A stretch of 64,000 nucleotides of DNA, from assembly GCF_965208555.1 (NCBI RefSeq), contig NZ_OZ242342.1, positions 2,170,001 to 2,234,000 of the forward strand. The letters are read 5' to 3'. Made by a program: the position numbers and the translations under genes. The notes under the pieces are model-generated. The model searched no databases, had not been told where the DNA came from, and saw only the letters and a program-made list of their open reading frames with translations. Below are positions 44,410 to 52,982 of this stretch, one piece after another; position 1 is the first letter of the stretch; each line of letters opens with the position of its first letter. Source of the DNA: Poriferisodalis sp965208555. Lineage in GTDB: Bacteria; Actinomycetota; Acidimicrobiia; Acidimicrobiales; Poriferisodalaceae.

Positions 44410-45106
44410 CCTGTGCGCCGGATATGACGGCATCCCAGCGCTGAGATCAGTCGATTTCCGCGTCGGGCCCCGCGAGCATGTGGCCATCCTGGGCCCCAAC
44501 GGCGCCGGCAAGACCACCCTGCTGAAGGCCATCAGCGGCACCGTGGTGCCCGACTCCGGCTCGATCAGCTTCGACGGTCAGGACCTGCTTGCTCAGGCGC
44601 CGCACAAGCGGGTCGAGGCCGGCATCGTGCACGTGCCGCAGGGGCGGATGATCTTCGCCTCGATGAGCGTGGCCGACAATCTCCGGCTCGGCAGCCACCG
44701 CAGGGCTGCGCAGCATCGGCACGACGAGCGCCGCGAGCTCGTCTTCGAGATCTTCCCGGCGCTGGCTGACATGGCGGGCCGCGACGGGGGCGCGCTGTCG
44801 GGCGGCCAGCAGCAGATGCTGGCGGTTGCGCGCGGGGTGATGGCCTGCCCGCGGCTGCTCATGCTCGACGAGCCGTCCATGGGGCTCGCGCCACGCGCCG
44901 CGGACGACATCTTCGAAGGCGTCACGCGCCTGATGCAGAGCGAGACCACGGCAATGATCGTGGTAGAGCAGCGAGCCCACCAGGCGCTCGAGGTCTGCGA
45001 TCGGGCGTACGTGCTGGAGTCCGGCGAGGTGTCGCTGGAGGCCACCAGCCGGGAACTGCTGGCCGACGAGCGGCTGGCGGCCGCCTATCTGGGTTCGGAG
45101 CTCTGA
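44393..45106 (+). CDS. livF: ABC transporter ATP-binding protein, LivF type
   Basis: From GTG 44393, 237 residues starting at the family's first strand (LEISDLCAGYDG). Walker A GPNGAGKTT, Q-loop PQGRMIF, signature LSGGQQQM, Walker B LLMLDEPSMGLAP and the switch region VVEQRAHQAL are all present. Forms the ATPase heterodimer with the LivG half of the preceding fusion. Overlaps that gene by 17 bases. Last gene of the importer operon; it converges on the TetR gene. Confidence 0.94.
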   Translation: MLEISDLCAGYDGIPALRSVDFRVGPREHVAILGPNGAGKTTLLKAISGTVVPDSGSISFDGQDLLAQAPHKRVEAGIVHVPQGRMIFASMSVADNLRLGSHRRAAQHRHDERRELVFEIFPALADMAGRDGGALSGGQQQMLAVARGVMACPRLLMLDEPSMGLAPRAADDIFEGVTRLMQSETTAMIVVEQRAHQALEVCDRAYVLESGEVSLEATSRELLADERLAAAYLGSEL

Positions 45107-45167
45107 GATGCTCACCGGACGTACGCGGAGGCGAGGCACCCACGACGGCGAGGCCGCCCCGGTCGCC

Positions 45168-45842
45168 TCAGACGCCGTCGGGATCGCCGTAGAAGCTCCG
45201 GTACCAGGCTCTGGTCACCACTCGCGCCACCGTCTCCACGTCCACGGTGGTGGTGTTGAGCGCATCGTGGGCGAAGGTGGTGTATGCGGTCTGTTCGACC
45301 AGCGACGCCATGGCCCGGGCCACTGTGGCCGGATCGAGCCCGTCGAGCCGGACACGGTCGTCGTTCTCGATCGCATGCACGAACCGGGCCACGTGACGCT
45401 CGCGCATCGTCCACCAGATCGTGGTGAAGCGCTGCTCGACGGTGGTCGCCGCGATGAAGGCGCGCATCACGCCCCTGTTGTCGCGGTAGTGCTGCAGGTA
45501 TCCGAGGTTGGCCTCGAACAGCGCGGCCTCCGGATCCTGGCCGATCGGCGTCGACGACCTGCTCCGCCTGAAGAGCTCCTCATGGATGTCGCGGATCACA
45601 CTGCTGAACAGGTCTTCCTTGTTCTCGAAGTACCGGTACAGGCCGCCGAGCGAGAGACCGGCCTCTGTCGCGACATCGCTCATGCGGGCATCGACGTAGC
45701 CGTCCTTGGTGAAGACCGTCGATGCTGCGTCGAGGATCGTCTGCCGTGTTCGGCGACCCTTCGGAGTGGTGGGTTCAATAGCCATGATCGCTTCGGCGGC
45801 CCGAATGCCTGCGGCGGGCAAGCCTATCCGCACATCGCTCAT
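45168..45842 (-). CDS. TetR/AcrR-family transcriptional regulator
   Basis: Up to 224 residues (ATG 45842); a start at ATG 45785 (MAIEPTTPKGRRTRQ) would put the HTH at the usual place, and I consider it equally likely. HTH pattern: ILDAASTVFTKDGY...MSDVATEAGLSLGGLYRYFENKEDLF in separate parts. It sits between the importer and the acyl-CoA ligase operon and is divergent to the latter, so it probably controls one or both. A small inverted repeat lies directly upstream. Confidence 0.92.
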   Translation of the reverse strand: MSDVRIGLPAAGIRAAEAIMAIEPTTPKGRRTRQTILDAASTVFTKDGYVDARMSDVATEAGLSLGGLYRYFENKEDLFSSVIRDIHEELFRRSRSSTPIGQDPEAALFEANLGYLQHYRDNRGVMRAFIAATTVEQRFTTIWWTMRERHVARFVHAIENDDRVRLDGLDPATVARAMASLVEQTAYTTFAHDALNTTTVDVETVARVVTRAWYRSFYGDPDGV

Positions 45843-45843
45843 G

Positions 45844-45860
45844 CACTAAAAGCAAAAGTG
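45844..45860. promoter_or_regulatory. Candidate operator between TetR and acyl-CoA ligase genes
   Basis: A 17-base element CACT-N9-AGTG in the short divergent region. Size and position suit a TetR-type operator, but the half sites are only 4 bases and it would overlap the TetR start codon if ATG 45842 is used. Confidence 0.3.
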
Positions 45861-45934
45861 AAGTCGTTCTAATGAATGACCGGCGAGACTGCAATACTCC
45901 CGGGGACAAACCCAGCGGCGAACGGAGAAGCGCC

Positions 45935-47560
45935 GTGAGCGACAAGCGGGCGGAGCGCTACCGCCGGGCCGGCTGGTGGACGGGCAGTCGGCTGATCGAT
46001 CGATTCGAGGCCCATGTCGACAAGGGCCCCGACCGGCTCGCTCTGGTCAGCGACGGCACCGCCATGTCACGGTGGGAGCTGTGGCACGCCGCAGGCGTGG
46101 CTGCCGAGCAGATCCGCTCGCTCGCCGGGACCGCCAGGCGGCCGGTTGTGATCCTGCTGCCGAACTGCGCCGACTGGATGGTGATGTTCCTGGCCGTGCT
46201 GAGGGCGGGCCATGTGCCGGCCACGCCGCCCGTCACCACCTCAGAGGCTCACCTGCGCCACATCTTCGAGCTCACCCGGCCGGCGCTGGTCATCTGCACT
46301 GGCCAGGGTCCGGGCGACCGCCCTGCAGACTCCGTCCGGCGAGCCGCCGCCGCGGCAGCCTGCGGGCCAGTCTCCGTGGCGGTGGCGAAGGGGGGACGGC
46401 TGGCGCCCGACGGCCCGCTGAGCTCTCCGGCCATCGCCGAAAACGTGCCAGAGACCACTGCACACCTCATGTTCACCTCCAGCACGACCGGGCCGCCCAA
46501 GGCGGTCAGCCACTGCGAGGACTCGCTGGCCGCGCTCAACATGCAGTTCGCCGAGCGCTTCGATCTCGACCAGCACACGCCGGTGTTCATGCCGTCACCG
46601 CTCGGCCACAGCGTCGGCGCCATTCACGGCTGCCGTCTGTCACTGTTCGTGGGTGCGCCGCTCATTCTCCAAGACGAATGGGATGCCCAGGCGGCCTTGG
46701 AGCTGGTGGCCCGCCACGGGGCCGAGTTCACGGCGGCGGCGACACCGTTCCTGCTGGATCTGGCCGATGCCCGCTGGGAAGCCGGCGCGCCCAAGCTGGC
46801 ATCGATGCGCAGTTTTCTCTGCGGCGGCGCCCAAGTGCCGCCTGCGCTCATCCGGCGCTGCCGCGTCGAGATGCCCAACACGTTCGTCACCCCGCTGTGG
46901 GGCATGACCGAAGGCGGTCTCACCACCTGCGTTCGGGCGTCGACTGAGCGCCAGGTCGAGACCACGGTGGGGGTGGGCCTGCCCGGGCTGGAGCTGCGCA
47001 TTCTCCAGGCCGATGGGGTGTTGTACTACGCAGGCAGCGGTGAGCTGGTCATGCGCGGGCCGGGGGTGTTCAACGGCTACTACGGCCAGCCCGAGCTGTA
47101 CGCCGCGGACATGGTCGGCGACGGCTGGTTCCGCACCGGCGATCTCGCCCGCATCGACCCGGACGGCTACGTATCGATCACCGGACGGCTCAAGGACCTG
47201 ATCATCCGCGGCGCCGTCAACATCTCGCCCGTCGAGACCGAGAACGCGATCGCCGCCCATCCCGAGGTCGTCGGCGTGGCCGTGATCGGCTGGCCGGACG
47301 AACGACTCGGCGAGCGCATCTGCGCAGCCGTCCACGCCCGCACTCCGCTCGACCTCGATGAGGTGCTCGCCTGCTGCGCAGAACAGGGGCTGCCGCGCCG
47401 GTACTGGCCCGAGCGCTTGGTGCATGTCGAGGGCTTCCCGCGCACAGCGGCAGGCAAGATCCGCAAGCAGCAGCTGCGCGATGAGCTCGTCGCTGCCGGC
47501 GAACCCGCTGAGACGACGCCCGGCGCCAGCGCCGGCCCGGATCGGGACACGGTCCGATGA
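45935..47560 (+). CDS. Acyl-CoA synthetase / AMP-dependent ligase (ANL family)
   Basis: From GTG 45935 (GGAGAAG ribosome binding site) 541 residues; ATG 45872 is the longer alternative. ANL motifs: FTSSTTGPPKAVSH (AMP binding), PLWGMTEGG, GDLARIDPDGY, GRLKDLIIRGAVNISP and the C-terminal lysine in PRTAAGKIRKQ. N-terminal AERYRRAGWW is typical of cyclohexanecarboxylate/medium-chain-type ligases. Activates a carboxylic acid to its CoA thioester. First gene of a five-gene overlapping operon; overlaps the hydrolase gene by 4 bases. Confidence 0.93.
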   Translation: MSDKRAERYRRAGWWTGSRLIDRFEAHVDKGPDRLALVSDGTAMSRWELWHAAGVAAEQIRSLAGTARRPVVILLPNCADWMVMFLAVLRAGHVPATPPVTTSEAHLRHIFELTRPALVICTGQGPGDRPADSVRRAAAAAACGPVSVAVAKGGRLAPDGPLSSPAIAENVPETTAHLMFTSSTTGPPKAVSHCEDSLAALNMQFAERFDLDQHTPVFMPSPLGHSVGAIHGCRLSLFVGAPLILQDEWDAQAALELVARHGAEFTAAATPFLLDLADARWEAGAPKLASMRSFLCGGAQVPPALIRRCRVEMPNTFVTPLWGMTEGGLTTCVRASTERQVETTVGVGLPGLELRILQADGVLYYAGSGELVMRGPGVFNGYYGQPELYAADMVGDGWFRTGDLARIDPDGYVSITGRLKDLIIRGAVNISPVETENAIAAHPEVVGVAVIGWPDERLGERICAAVHARTPLDLDEVLACCAEQGLPRRYWPERLVHVEGFPRTAAGKIRKQQLRDELVAAGEPAETTPGASAGPDRDTVR

Positions 47561-48351
47561 GTTCCGTCGAGCTCGGCGACATCACGGTCAACTACGCCCG
47601 GCGCGGCTCGGGACCGCCCGTGGTGCTGCTGCACGGACTGGCCGAAGACCATCGGTCCTGGGGCGGCATCGCCGGCCATCTCGGCGAGTTCACCGTCTAC
47701 GCGCTCGACCTGCGCGGCCACGGCCGCACGACGACCGGCGAGGGCACCGGCACGCTGTCGCAGCTGAGCGGCGACCTCGACGCGTTCCTGCGCGAGGTGA
47801 CCGGCCCTGCCGCAGTGGTCGGCTATTCGCTGGGCGGCACCATCGGGCTGCGGGCAGCGACGGAGCCGGGCACCCTGATCGGCCATCTGATCGCGATTGC
47901 CACCTCGTCGGTGGTCGGCTCGGCTGCCGCCGAGTTCTTTGCGGGACGCATCGCCCAGCTCGAAGCCGGCGATGCGAGCGGCTTCGCCGCAGGCCTGCGC
48001 GACGACACGGCCGCCCAGATCGTCACGCCGTCCGACATCGACGCCGTGACCGCGAGGCGACTGGCTGCCATCGGCGACGGCAGCGGTTACATCAACGCCG
48101 CCCGAGCCATGATCGGCCTGCGGTCCGAGCCGCTCAACCCGCTGCTGGAGAACGTCGAGGTGCCCGTGGACGTCATCGGGGCATCGGACGATGTCTTCTG
48201 CCCGCGCCGGGCATCGGACATCATCACCGAACGTGTCACCGGCAGCCGGTACCACGAGATAGCCGGCGCCGGTCACCTGATCTCGGTGGACCAGCCCGAT
48301 GCCTACGGCACCCTGATCGCCAGGCTCCTGGCTGAGAGGCAATCAGCATGA
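47557..48351 (+). CDS. Alpha/beta-fold hydrolase
   Basis: A 264-residue hydrolase: oxyanion region VVLLHGLAEDHRSW, nucleophile elbow G-Y-S-L-G-G, an acidic residue in VIGASDDVFCP and the histidine in GAGHLISVDQP complete the triad. Coupled by ATGA overlaps to the acyl-CoA ligase before it and the oxidoreductase after it. Could cleave an ester, lactone or ring-opened intermediate of the pathway. Confidence 0.9.
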   Translation: MSSVELGDITVNYARRGSGPPVVLLHGLAEDHRSWGGIAGHLGEFTVYALDLRGHGRTTTGEGTGTLSQLSGDLDAFLREVTGPAAVVGYSLGGTIGLRAATEPGTLIGHLIAIATSSVVGSAAAEFFAGRIAQLEAGDASGFAAGLRDDTAAQIVTPSDIDAVTARRLAAIGDGSGYINAARAMIGLRSEPLNPLLENVEVPVDVIGASDDVFCPRRASDIITERVTGSRYHEIAGAGHLISVDQPDAYGTLIARLLAERQSA

Positions 48352-49361
48352 AGCGCCGCTACGGCATTTCCATGGGCGTCAGCCCTCGCGAGCCGTTGAG
48401 CCGCACGGCCGAGCTGGCCCGCGCCATCGACGAGCGGGGTTTCGAGGCCCTGTGGTTCATCGACTTCCAGCTCGGCATGAAGGACGTGTACGCCGCGATG
48501 AACCTGGCAGCGCTGGCCACCGACGAGGTGCTCATCGGCGCCGGCGTCACCAATCTCGTCACCCGTCACCCCACCGTCACGGCCAACGCCACCGCGGCTG
48601 TCGACGAGCTGTCCGGCGGCCGCGCTGTGCTGGGTCTCGGCGCGGGCTGGTCAGCAGTGCTCGGCGCCGGGGGCGCGCCGTCCAAGCTGGCCGAGCTGCG
48701 CTCGGGCATCGACGAGTTCCGGCAGCTCTTCAGCGGCGAGCCATGCGATCTCTACGGCACCCAGGTGCGCCTGGCCACCGCGACGCGGCAAGTCCCCATC
48801 TATCTGGCTGTGTCCCAGCCCGCCATGCTGCAGCTCGCCGCGCAGACGTGCGACGGCGTCGTGCTCATGGGCGCCGCCGACCCCGAATTCTGCAAGTGGC
48901 AGCTCGAGTTCATCCATCAGGGGCTGGCTGCCGCCGGTCGCGACCGTTCGGAGCTGACCGTCGACCTGTTCGTCACGATGTCGATGAACGACAACCGTCA
49001 GACCGCCCTCGACGACGTCCGGGCCTGGGCCGTCAGCCAGGCGGCCACGTTCCATCCGTGGAAGCGCATGCCGCCTGCGTGGGAGCGATTCCGCCCCGAA
49101 TTCGAGCGCGCTGCAGGCGCGTACGGACTGGTCGACCACCTGTCGCTCCAGGCCGAGCACAAGCACATCGTGTCCGATGACTTCGTCACGTCAGTGGCGC
49201 CGGCGGGCGACCGCGACACCTGCGTCGAACGGATCCGTGAGCTCTGGCAGCTCGATATCGACCGGATCACCTTCGCGCTGCTGTCGGGCGGTCGCGAGCA
49301 GCGTCTCGCGCAGCTGGCCGACGACCTCATCGCCAACGTCGAAGCAGAGGGAGACGACTGA
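48348..49361 (+). CDS. LLM-class (F420-dependent type) oxidoreductase
   Basis: A 337-residue luciferase-like TIM-barrel protein. Features: ALWFIDFQLGMKD near the N-terminus, IGAGVTNLVTRHPTV, DELSGGRAVLGLGAGW and VPIYLAVSQPAMLQLAAQTCDG, typical of F420-dependent methylene-H4MPT-reductase-like members. It probably uses F420H2, or FMN, for a redox step on the pathway intermediate. Overlaps the hydrolase gene by 4 bases and the SDR start by 1 (TGATG). Confidence 0.92.
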   Translation: MKRRYGISMGVSPREPLSRTAELARAIDERGFEALWFIDFQLGMKDVYAAMNLAALATDEVLIGAGVTNLVTRHPTVTANATAAVDELSGGRAVLGLGAGWSAVLGAGGAPSKLAELRSGIDEFRQLFSGEPCDLYGTQVRLATATRQVPIYLAVSQPAMLQLAAQTCDGVVLMGAADPEFCKWQLEFIHQGLAAAGRDRSELTVDLFVTMSMNDNRQTALDDVRAWAVSQAATFHPWKRMPPAWERFRPEFERAAGAYGLVDHLSLQAEHKHIVSDDFVTSVAPAGDRDTCVERIRELWQLDIDRITFALLSGGREQRLAQLADDLIANVEAEGDD

Positions 49362-50122
49362 TGACAACCGAACCGCGAGTGGCGCTGGTGACCGCAGCCG
49401 CCGGCGCCGGCATCGGGGCCGCCGCGGCGAGGCGGCTCGCCCACGACGGCTTCGATGTGGTGGTCACTGACGCTCACGAGCGCCGGTGCCACGAGTTCGC
49501 CGACGAGCTCGCCGGTGAAGTGGGCAGCCAGGTCAGCTCGTACCACCTCGATGTCACCGACCACGCCCAGGTGCAGGCCGTCATCGAGGAGGCCGCTGCG
49601 GCCAAGGGCAGGCTCGATGTGCTGGTCAACAACGCAGGCTGGTCGAAGATCGAGCCGGTGGCCGAGATGTCGACCGAGACGTGGCAGCGTTGCCTCGACG
49701 TCGACCTGACCGGCACGTTCGTGTGCATGCGCGCTGCGCTCCCGCACATGATCGCCGCAGGGAGCGGCTCGATCATCAACATCTCGTCGATAGCCGCCTG
49801 GGAGATGTCGGCCGAGCACGGCGCCGCCTATTCCGCTGCCAAGGCCGGAGTGCTCGCACTCACCCGGGTGGCCGCCGCGGAGAATGGCAGCCACGGCGTG
49901 CGTGTCAACGCGATCGCCCCGGGCCTGATCTACAACGACTTCCTGCGCAAGATCTATCCGGAAGACTTCTTCACGAACTACCTGATCGAAAAGGCGTTCC
50001 TGGGTCGCATCGGCCAGCCGGACGATGTCGCAGCCATGGTCTCGTTGCTGGCGTCAGATGAGTCCAGTTACGTCACCGGCGAAGTGTTCACGGTCTCGGG
50101 CGGCGTGTCGGCTCGTGGATGA
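49361..50122 (+). CDS. Short-chain dehydrogenase/reductase
   Basis: A 253-residue classical SDR: cofactor motif TAAAGAGIGAAAA, NNAG, catalytic S in NISSIAAW and Y-S-A-A-K. The aspartate in VVTDAHERR suggests NAD(H) preference. C-terminal GEVFTVSGGVSARG is normal. Coupled to the LLM gene (1-base overlap) and to the amidase start (8-base overlap). Likely oxidises a hydroxy intermediate. Confidence 0.94.
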   Translation: MTTEPRVALVTAAAGAGIGAAAARRLAHDGFDVVVTDAHERRCHEFADELAGEVGSQVSSYHLDVTDHAQVQAVIEEAAAAKGRLDVLVNNAGWSKIEPVAEMSTETWQRCLDVDLTGTFVCMRAALPHMIAAGSGSIINISSIAAWEMSAEHGAAYSAAKAGVLALTRVAAAENGSHGVRVNAIAPGLIYNDFLRKIYPEDFFTNYLIEKAFLGRIGQPDDVAAMVSLLASDESSYVTGEVFTVSGGVSARG

Positions 50123-51512
50123 GGGACCCCTGTGGTGGCCGGTGCGCCAGCTCATCGATGCGTACCGCGGCGGCTCGCTGTCACCCGTCGAGGTCTGTGA
50201 ACAAGCGCAAGAGCGCATCGCACAGGTCAACCCGCTGCTGAACGCGGTCGTCCTCACCACGTCGGAGCTGGCCCGCGGCCAGGCGGTCGCCGCGGAGGCG
50301 GCGTATCGCAACGGCACTGCCGGCCCGCTCGCCGGCGTCCCGGTCTCGATCAAGGACGCCTTCCATATCGAAGGTCACGTCACCACGCTCGGGTCGCTGG
50401 CGCACGCCGACGACGTGATGGCGCACGACTCGGGCGCCGTTCGCCGGCTGCGCCGTGCCGGGGCGGTCTTCGTCGGCAAAACCAACGTGCCGGAGTTCTG
50501 CCAATCGGCCACCACCGACAACCTGCTGGGTCCCGACACGGCGAATCCCTTCGACCTCCGTCGCACCGCTGGCGGTTCCAGCGGCGGCGCTGCATCGTCG
50601 GTTGCCGCGGGCATGTGCACGCTCGGCCTCGGGTCGGACGGCGGCGGATCGATCCGCATTCCTGCTTCGTTCTGCGGCCTCGTCGGATTCAAGCCCACCT
50701 ACGGAACTGTCCACGACGAGCAAGGGTTCCGTGCGTTCAGCCCGTTCATCTCCGTCGGTCCCTTGGCGCGATGCGTCGCCGATGTCCGTTGCATGCATGC
50801 GGTGCTCGCCGACGGCGACGGCGGTCGGGACACCTCCGGCGATGCGGCATCCCGCCGCGTGGCGTGGTGTGCCACGCCCGAGGGTCGCCCGATCGATGCC
50901 GGGGTCGGCGCCGTGGCCGCTGCCGCGATGGAGGTGCTTGCGTCGTGCGGTCATGACGTGCACCCGGTGGATCTTGATCTCGGCGGCTGGGAGGAGATCT
51001 TCGGCCCACTGGTGCTGGCCGACGAGGGCGAGCGCCGCGGCCACCTGCTGGACGGCCCCCACGAGCTGACCTGGTACTGCCGCCGGTCCCTCGAGGCGGC
51101 AGATCGACTCGACCCCGTCGCTGTCTTGACTGCCCGCACTGCGTTGGTGACGTACCGAGAGCGCGTCAACCGCTGGTTCGGTGACTACGACGTGATCGCC
51201 ACCCCCGCTACGGCCACCACCGCGTTCGAGCTCGGCTGCCGGCCGTCTGCCATCGCCGGCGAGCCCGTGTCGAAGCTGTGGGGCGCGTTCCCGTTCGCCG
51301 TGCCGTTCAACGTCTCCGGGCATCCCGCGGTGGTGCTGCCCGTCGGGTTCGTCGAGGGGCTGCCGGCAGCAATCCAGCTCGTCGGACGGCACGGAGGCGA
51401 CGACGAGCTGCTGGCCGTTGCCGAGCAGCTCGAAGGGGCGCTGGATGTGCGCCCCTTCGCTTCATCGGCTCTTCGCGCGCTCGCCTCCTACACGGTGGGC
51501 GACAGCTTCTAG
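50115..51512 (+). CDS. Amidase signature family protein
   Basis: From GTG 50115, 465 residues. Ser-cisSer-Lys triad: K80 (VSIKDAFH), cis-Ser at about S155 (GGSSGGAA) and nucleophile S179 (GSDGGGSIRIPA). The rest follows the amidase fold (GPLARCVADV, YDVIATPATATT, PAAIQLVG). Hydrolyses an amide; it could release the acid that the operon's CoA ligase activates. Overlaps the SDR gene; its stop overlaps the stop of the convergent FAD gene. Confidence 0.93.
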   Translation: MDEGPLWWPVRQLIDAYRGGSLSPVEVCEQAQERIAQVNPLLNAVVLTTSELARGQAVAAEAAYRNGTAGPLAGVPVSIKDAFHIEGHVTTLGSLAHADDVMAHDSGAVRRLRRAGAVFVGKTNVPEFCQSATTDNLLGPDTANPFDLRRTAGGSSGGAASSVAAGMCTLGLGSDGGGSIRIPASFCGLVGFKPTYGTVHDEQGFRAFSPFISVGPLARCVADVRCMHAVLADGDGGRDTSGDAASRRVAWCATPEGRPIDAGVGAVAAAAMEVLASCGHDVHPVDLDLGGWEEIFGPLVLADEGERRGHLLDGPHELTWYCRRSLEAADRLDPVAVLTARTALVTYRERVNRWFGDYDVIATPATATTAFELGCRPSAIAGEPVSKLWGAFPFAVPFNVSGHPAVVLPVGFVEGLPAAIQLVGRHGGDDELLAVAEQLEGALDVRPFASSALRALASYTVGDSF

Positions 51513-52876
51513 CTCGCGCGGGATGCCAGAAGGTCTGCGACGTGGTTGGCGGTGCTCTCGCCGCTGGATAGGGCGCCGTTGACCGACGGGATGCCCATGT
51601 AGTCGCCTGCCAGGAACAGGCTGTCGATGCTGTCTGCGAGCTGGCCGGGCACCTCCGCCAGCGCGGCGAGCATTCCGGGCTCGCCCATGCACAGCGCCTC
51701 TTCCCAGCGATAAACGCGAAAGAACAGGCCCTCGTCGTCGCCGGGAAGGGCTGAGCCGGGCGGCGCGTTCCGGCGAGCGGCGCCCAGCAGCTCGCGCTTG
51801 ATCGTCTCGTCGTCCAGCGGGATCAGCTCCTTGGCGCGGTCGCGCCCGATGAGCAGGTCGAGAATGCTGTGGCCCGGCGGCGCGCACGCTGGCAGGAACT
51901 TGGATCGGTCCATCAGCAGCGGGGCGTCGTGGTCTTCCGCGTAGATCGCGCCATGCCAGTCCGCGGGCAGCGGGGAGCGGTCGAGGCCGATCACCACTCG
52001 GCAACCGGTCGAATAGCTGACAGTGCCCAGCGCCTGGCGGACCGCTGCCGGCAGCTCGGGCACCAGGTCTGCGACCTTCGTGCCCGGCACGGCACAGATG
52101 ACCGCGTCGGCCTCGATGGTCTCGCCGTCGACGACCACGCCGGTCGCCGTGCCGTCTGCGACGACGATCCTGCTGACGGGAGCCGACGCCCGGGTGACAT
52201 CAGCGCACTCGGCGGCCAGCGCTGCGCTCAGCGAGCCGATGCCCCGCTCGGGCATGAACACCTCGCCGTCGCTCAGCATCGTCTCGCCGATGTAGGCCCG
52301 CATCAGCGCCTGGCCGGCCGGCGCCGGATCGCCCAGGATCATCTTGAGCGGCCCGCTCAGCGTCACTTGCAGCTTCTCGGGCACACCCAGCCGCTCCAGG
52401 TACTCGCCGAAGCTCTCGCCGTCGTCGATCTCGGCGAGGGGGCTGTCGCTGGCAAAGCTCATGTAGTCCGACTGGCGACGGATCTGGCTCATCACCTTGG
52501 TGCCGGCCCGGAACCCCGACGGCGACAGGAAGCCCATGGCTGCCGCCGCGGGCAGCTGCCGCACGAAGCTGCGCAGCGACTGGTCCGGCGTGGTGGTCAC
52601 CCAGCGCCCGCCGCGCAGGTGCCCGAACTTCATCTGCGAGCGCACCAGCGGCAGCCCCAGCTCCTCGCAGATGCGGAACGCGGTGTCGTAGGTGGCGGTG
52701 AAGACGAAAGCGCCCATGTCCACCGAGAACCCGTCCACCGTCTCGCCCTTGCCGCGACCGCCCGCTCGGTCGGAACCCTCGAGCAGCAGGGGAGTGATGC
52801 CCCGCTTCATCAGCGTGTAGGCGGCGCTGAGCCCGGCGAAGCCCCCGCCCACGATGACGACCCGCTCTCTGCTCAT
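51509..52876 (-). CDS. FAD-dependent amine-oxidase/protoporphyrinogen-oxidase-like protein
   Basis: A 455-residue flavoprotein: FAD Rossmann motif VVIVGGGFAGLSAAY, followed by LLLEGSDRAGGRG (the amine-oxidase/phytoene-desaturase type GGR motif), and the C-terminal FAD block LFLAGDYMGIPSVNGALSSG. Relatives oxidise amines, porphyrinogens or carotenoids. It converges on the amidase operon with a 4-base overlap of the two stops and is upstream of nothing obvious. The substrate is unknown. Confidence 0.9.
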   Translation of the reverse strand: MSRERVVIVGGGFAGLSAAYTLMKRGITPLLLEGSDRAGGRGKGETVDGFSVDMGAFVFTATYDTAFRICEELGLPLVRSQMKFGHLRGGRWVTTTPDQSLRSFVRQLPAAAAMGFLSPSGFRAGTKVMSQIRRQSDYMSFASDSPLAEIDDGESFGEYLERLGVPEKLQVTLSGPLKMILGDPAPAGQALMRAYIGETMLSDGEVFMPERGIGSLSAALAAECADVTRASAPVSRIVVADGTATGVVVDGETIEADAVICAVPGTKVADLVPELPAAVRQALGTVSYSTGCRVVIGLDRSPLPADWHGAIYAEDHDAPLLMDRSKFLPACAPPGHSILDLLIGRDRAKELIPLDDETIKRELLGAARRNAPPGSALPGDDEGLFFRVYRWEEALCMGEPGMLAALAEVPGQLADSIDSLFLAGDYMGIPSVNGALSSGESTANHVADLLASRAS

Positions 52877-52982
52877 GCGACCGGCTCCCTTCTGGTTGGC
52901 ACCGGCGCCCCCGGTGACTGAACGCTATGGCGGCGCCGGCCGCAGGGCAGCCGGATGGTGACGGTGACGCCGCGCCCGCAGC

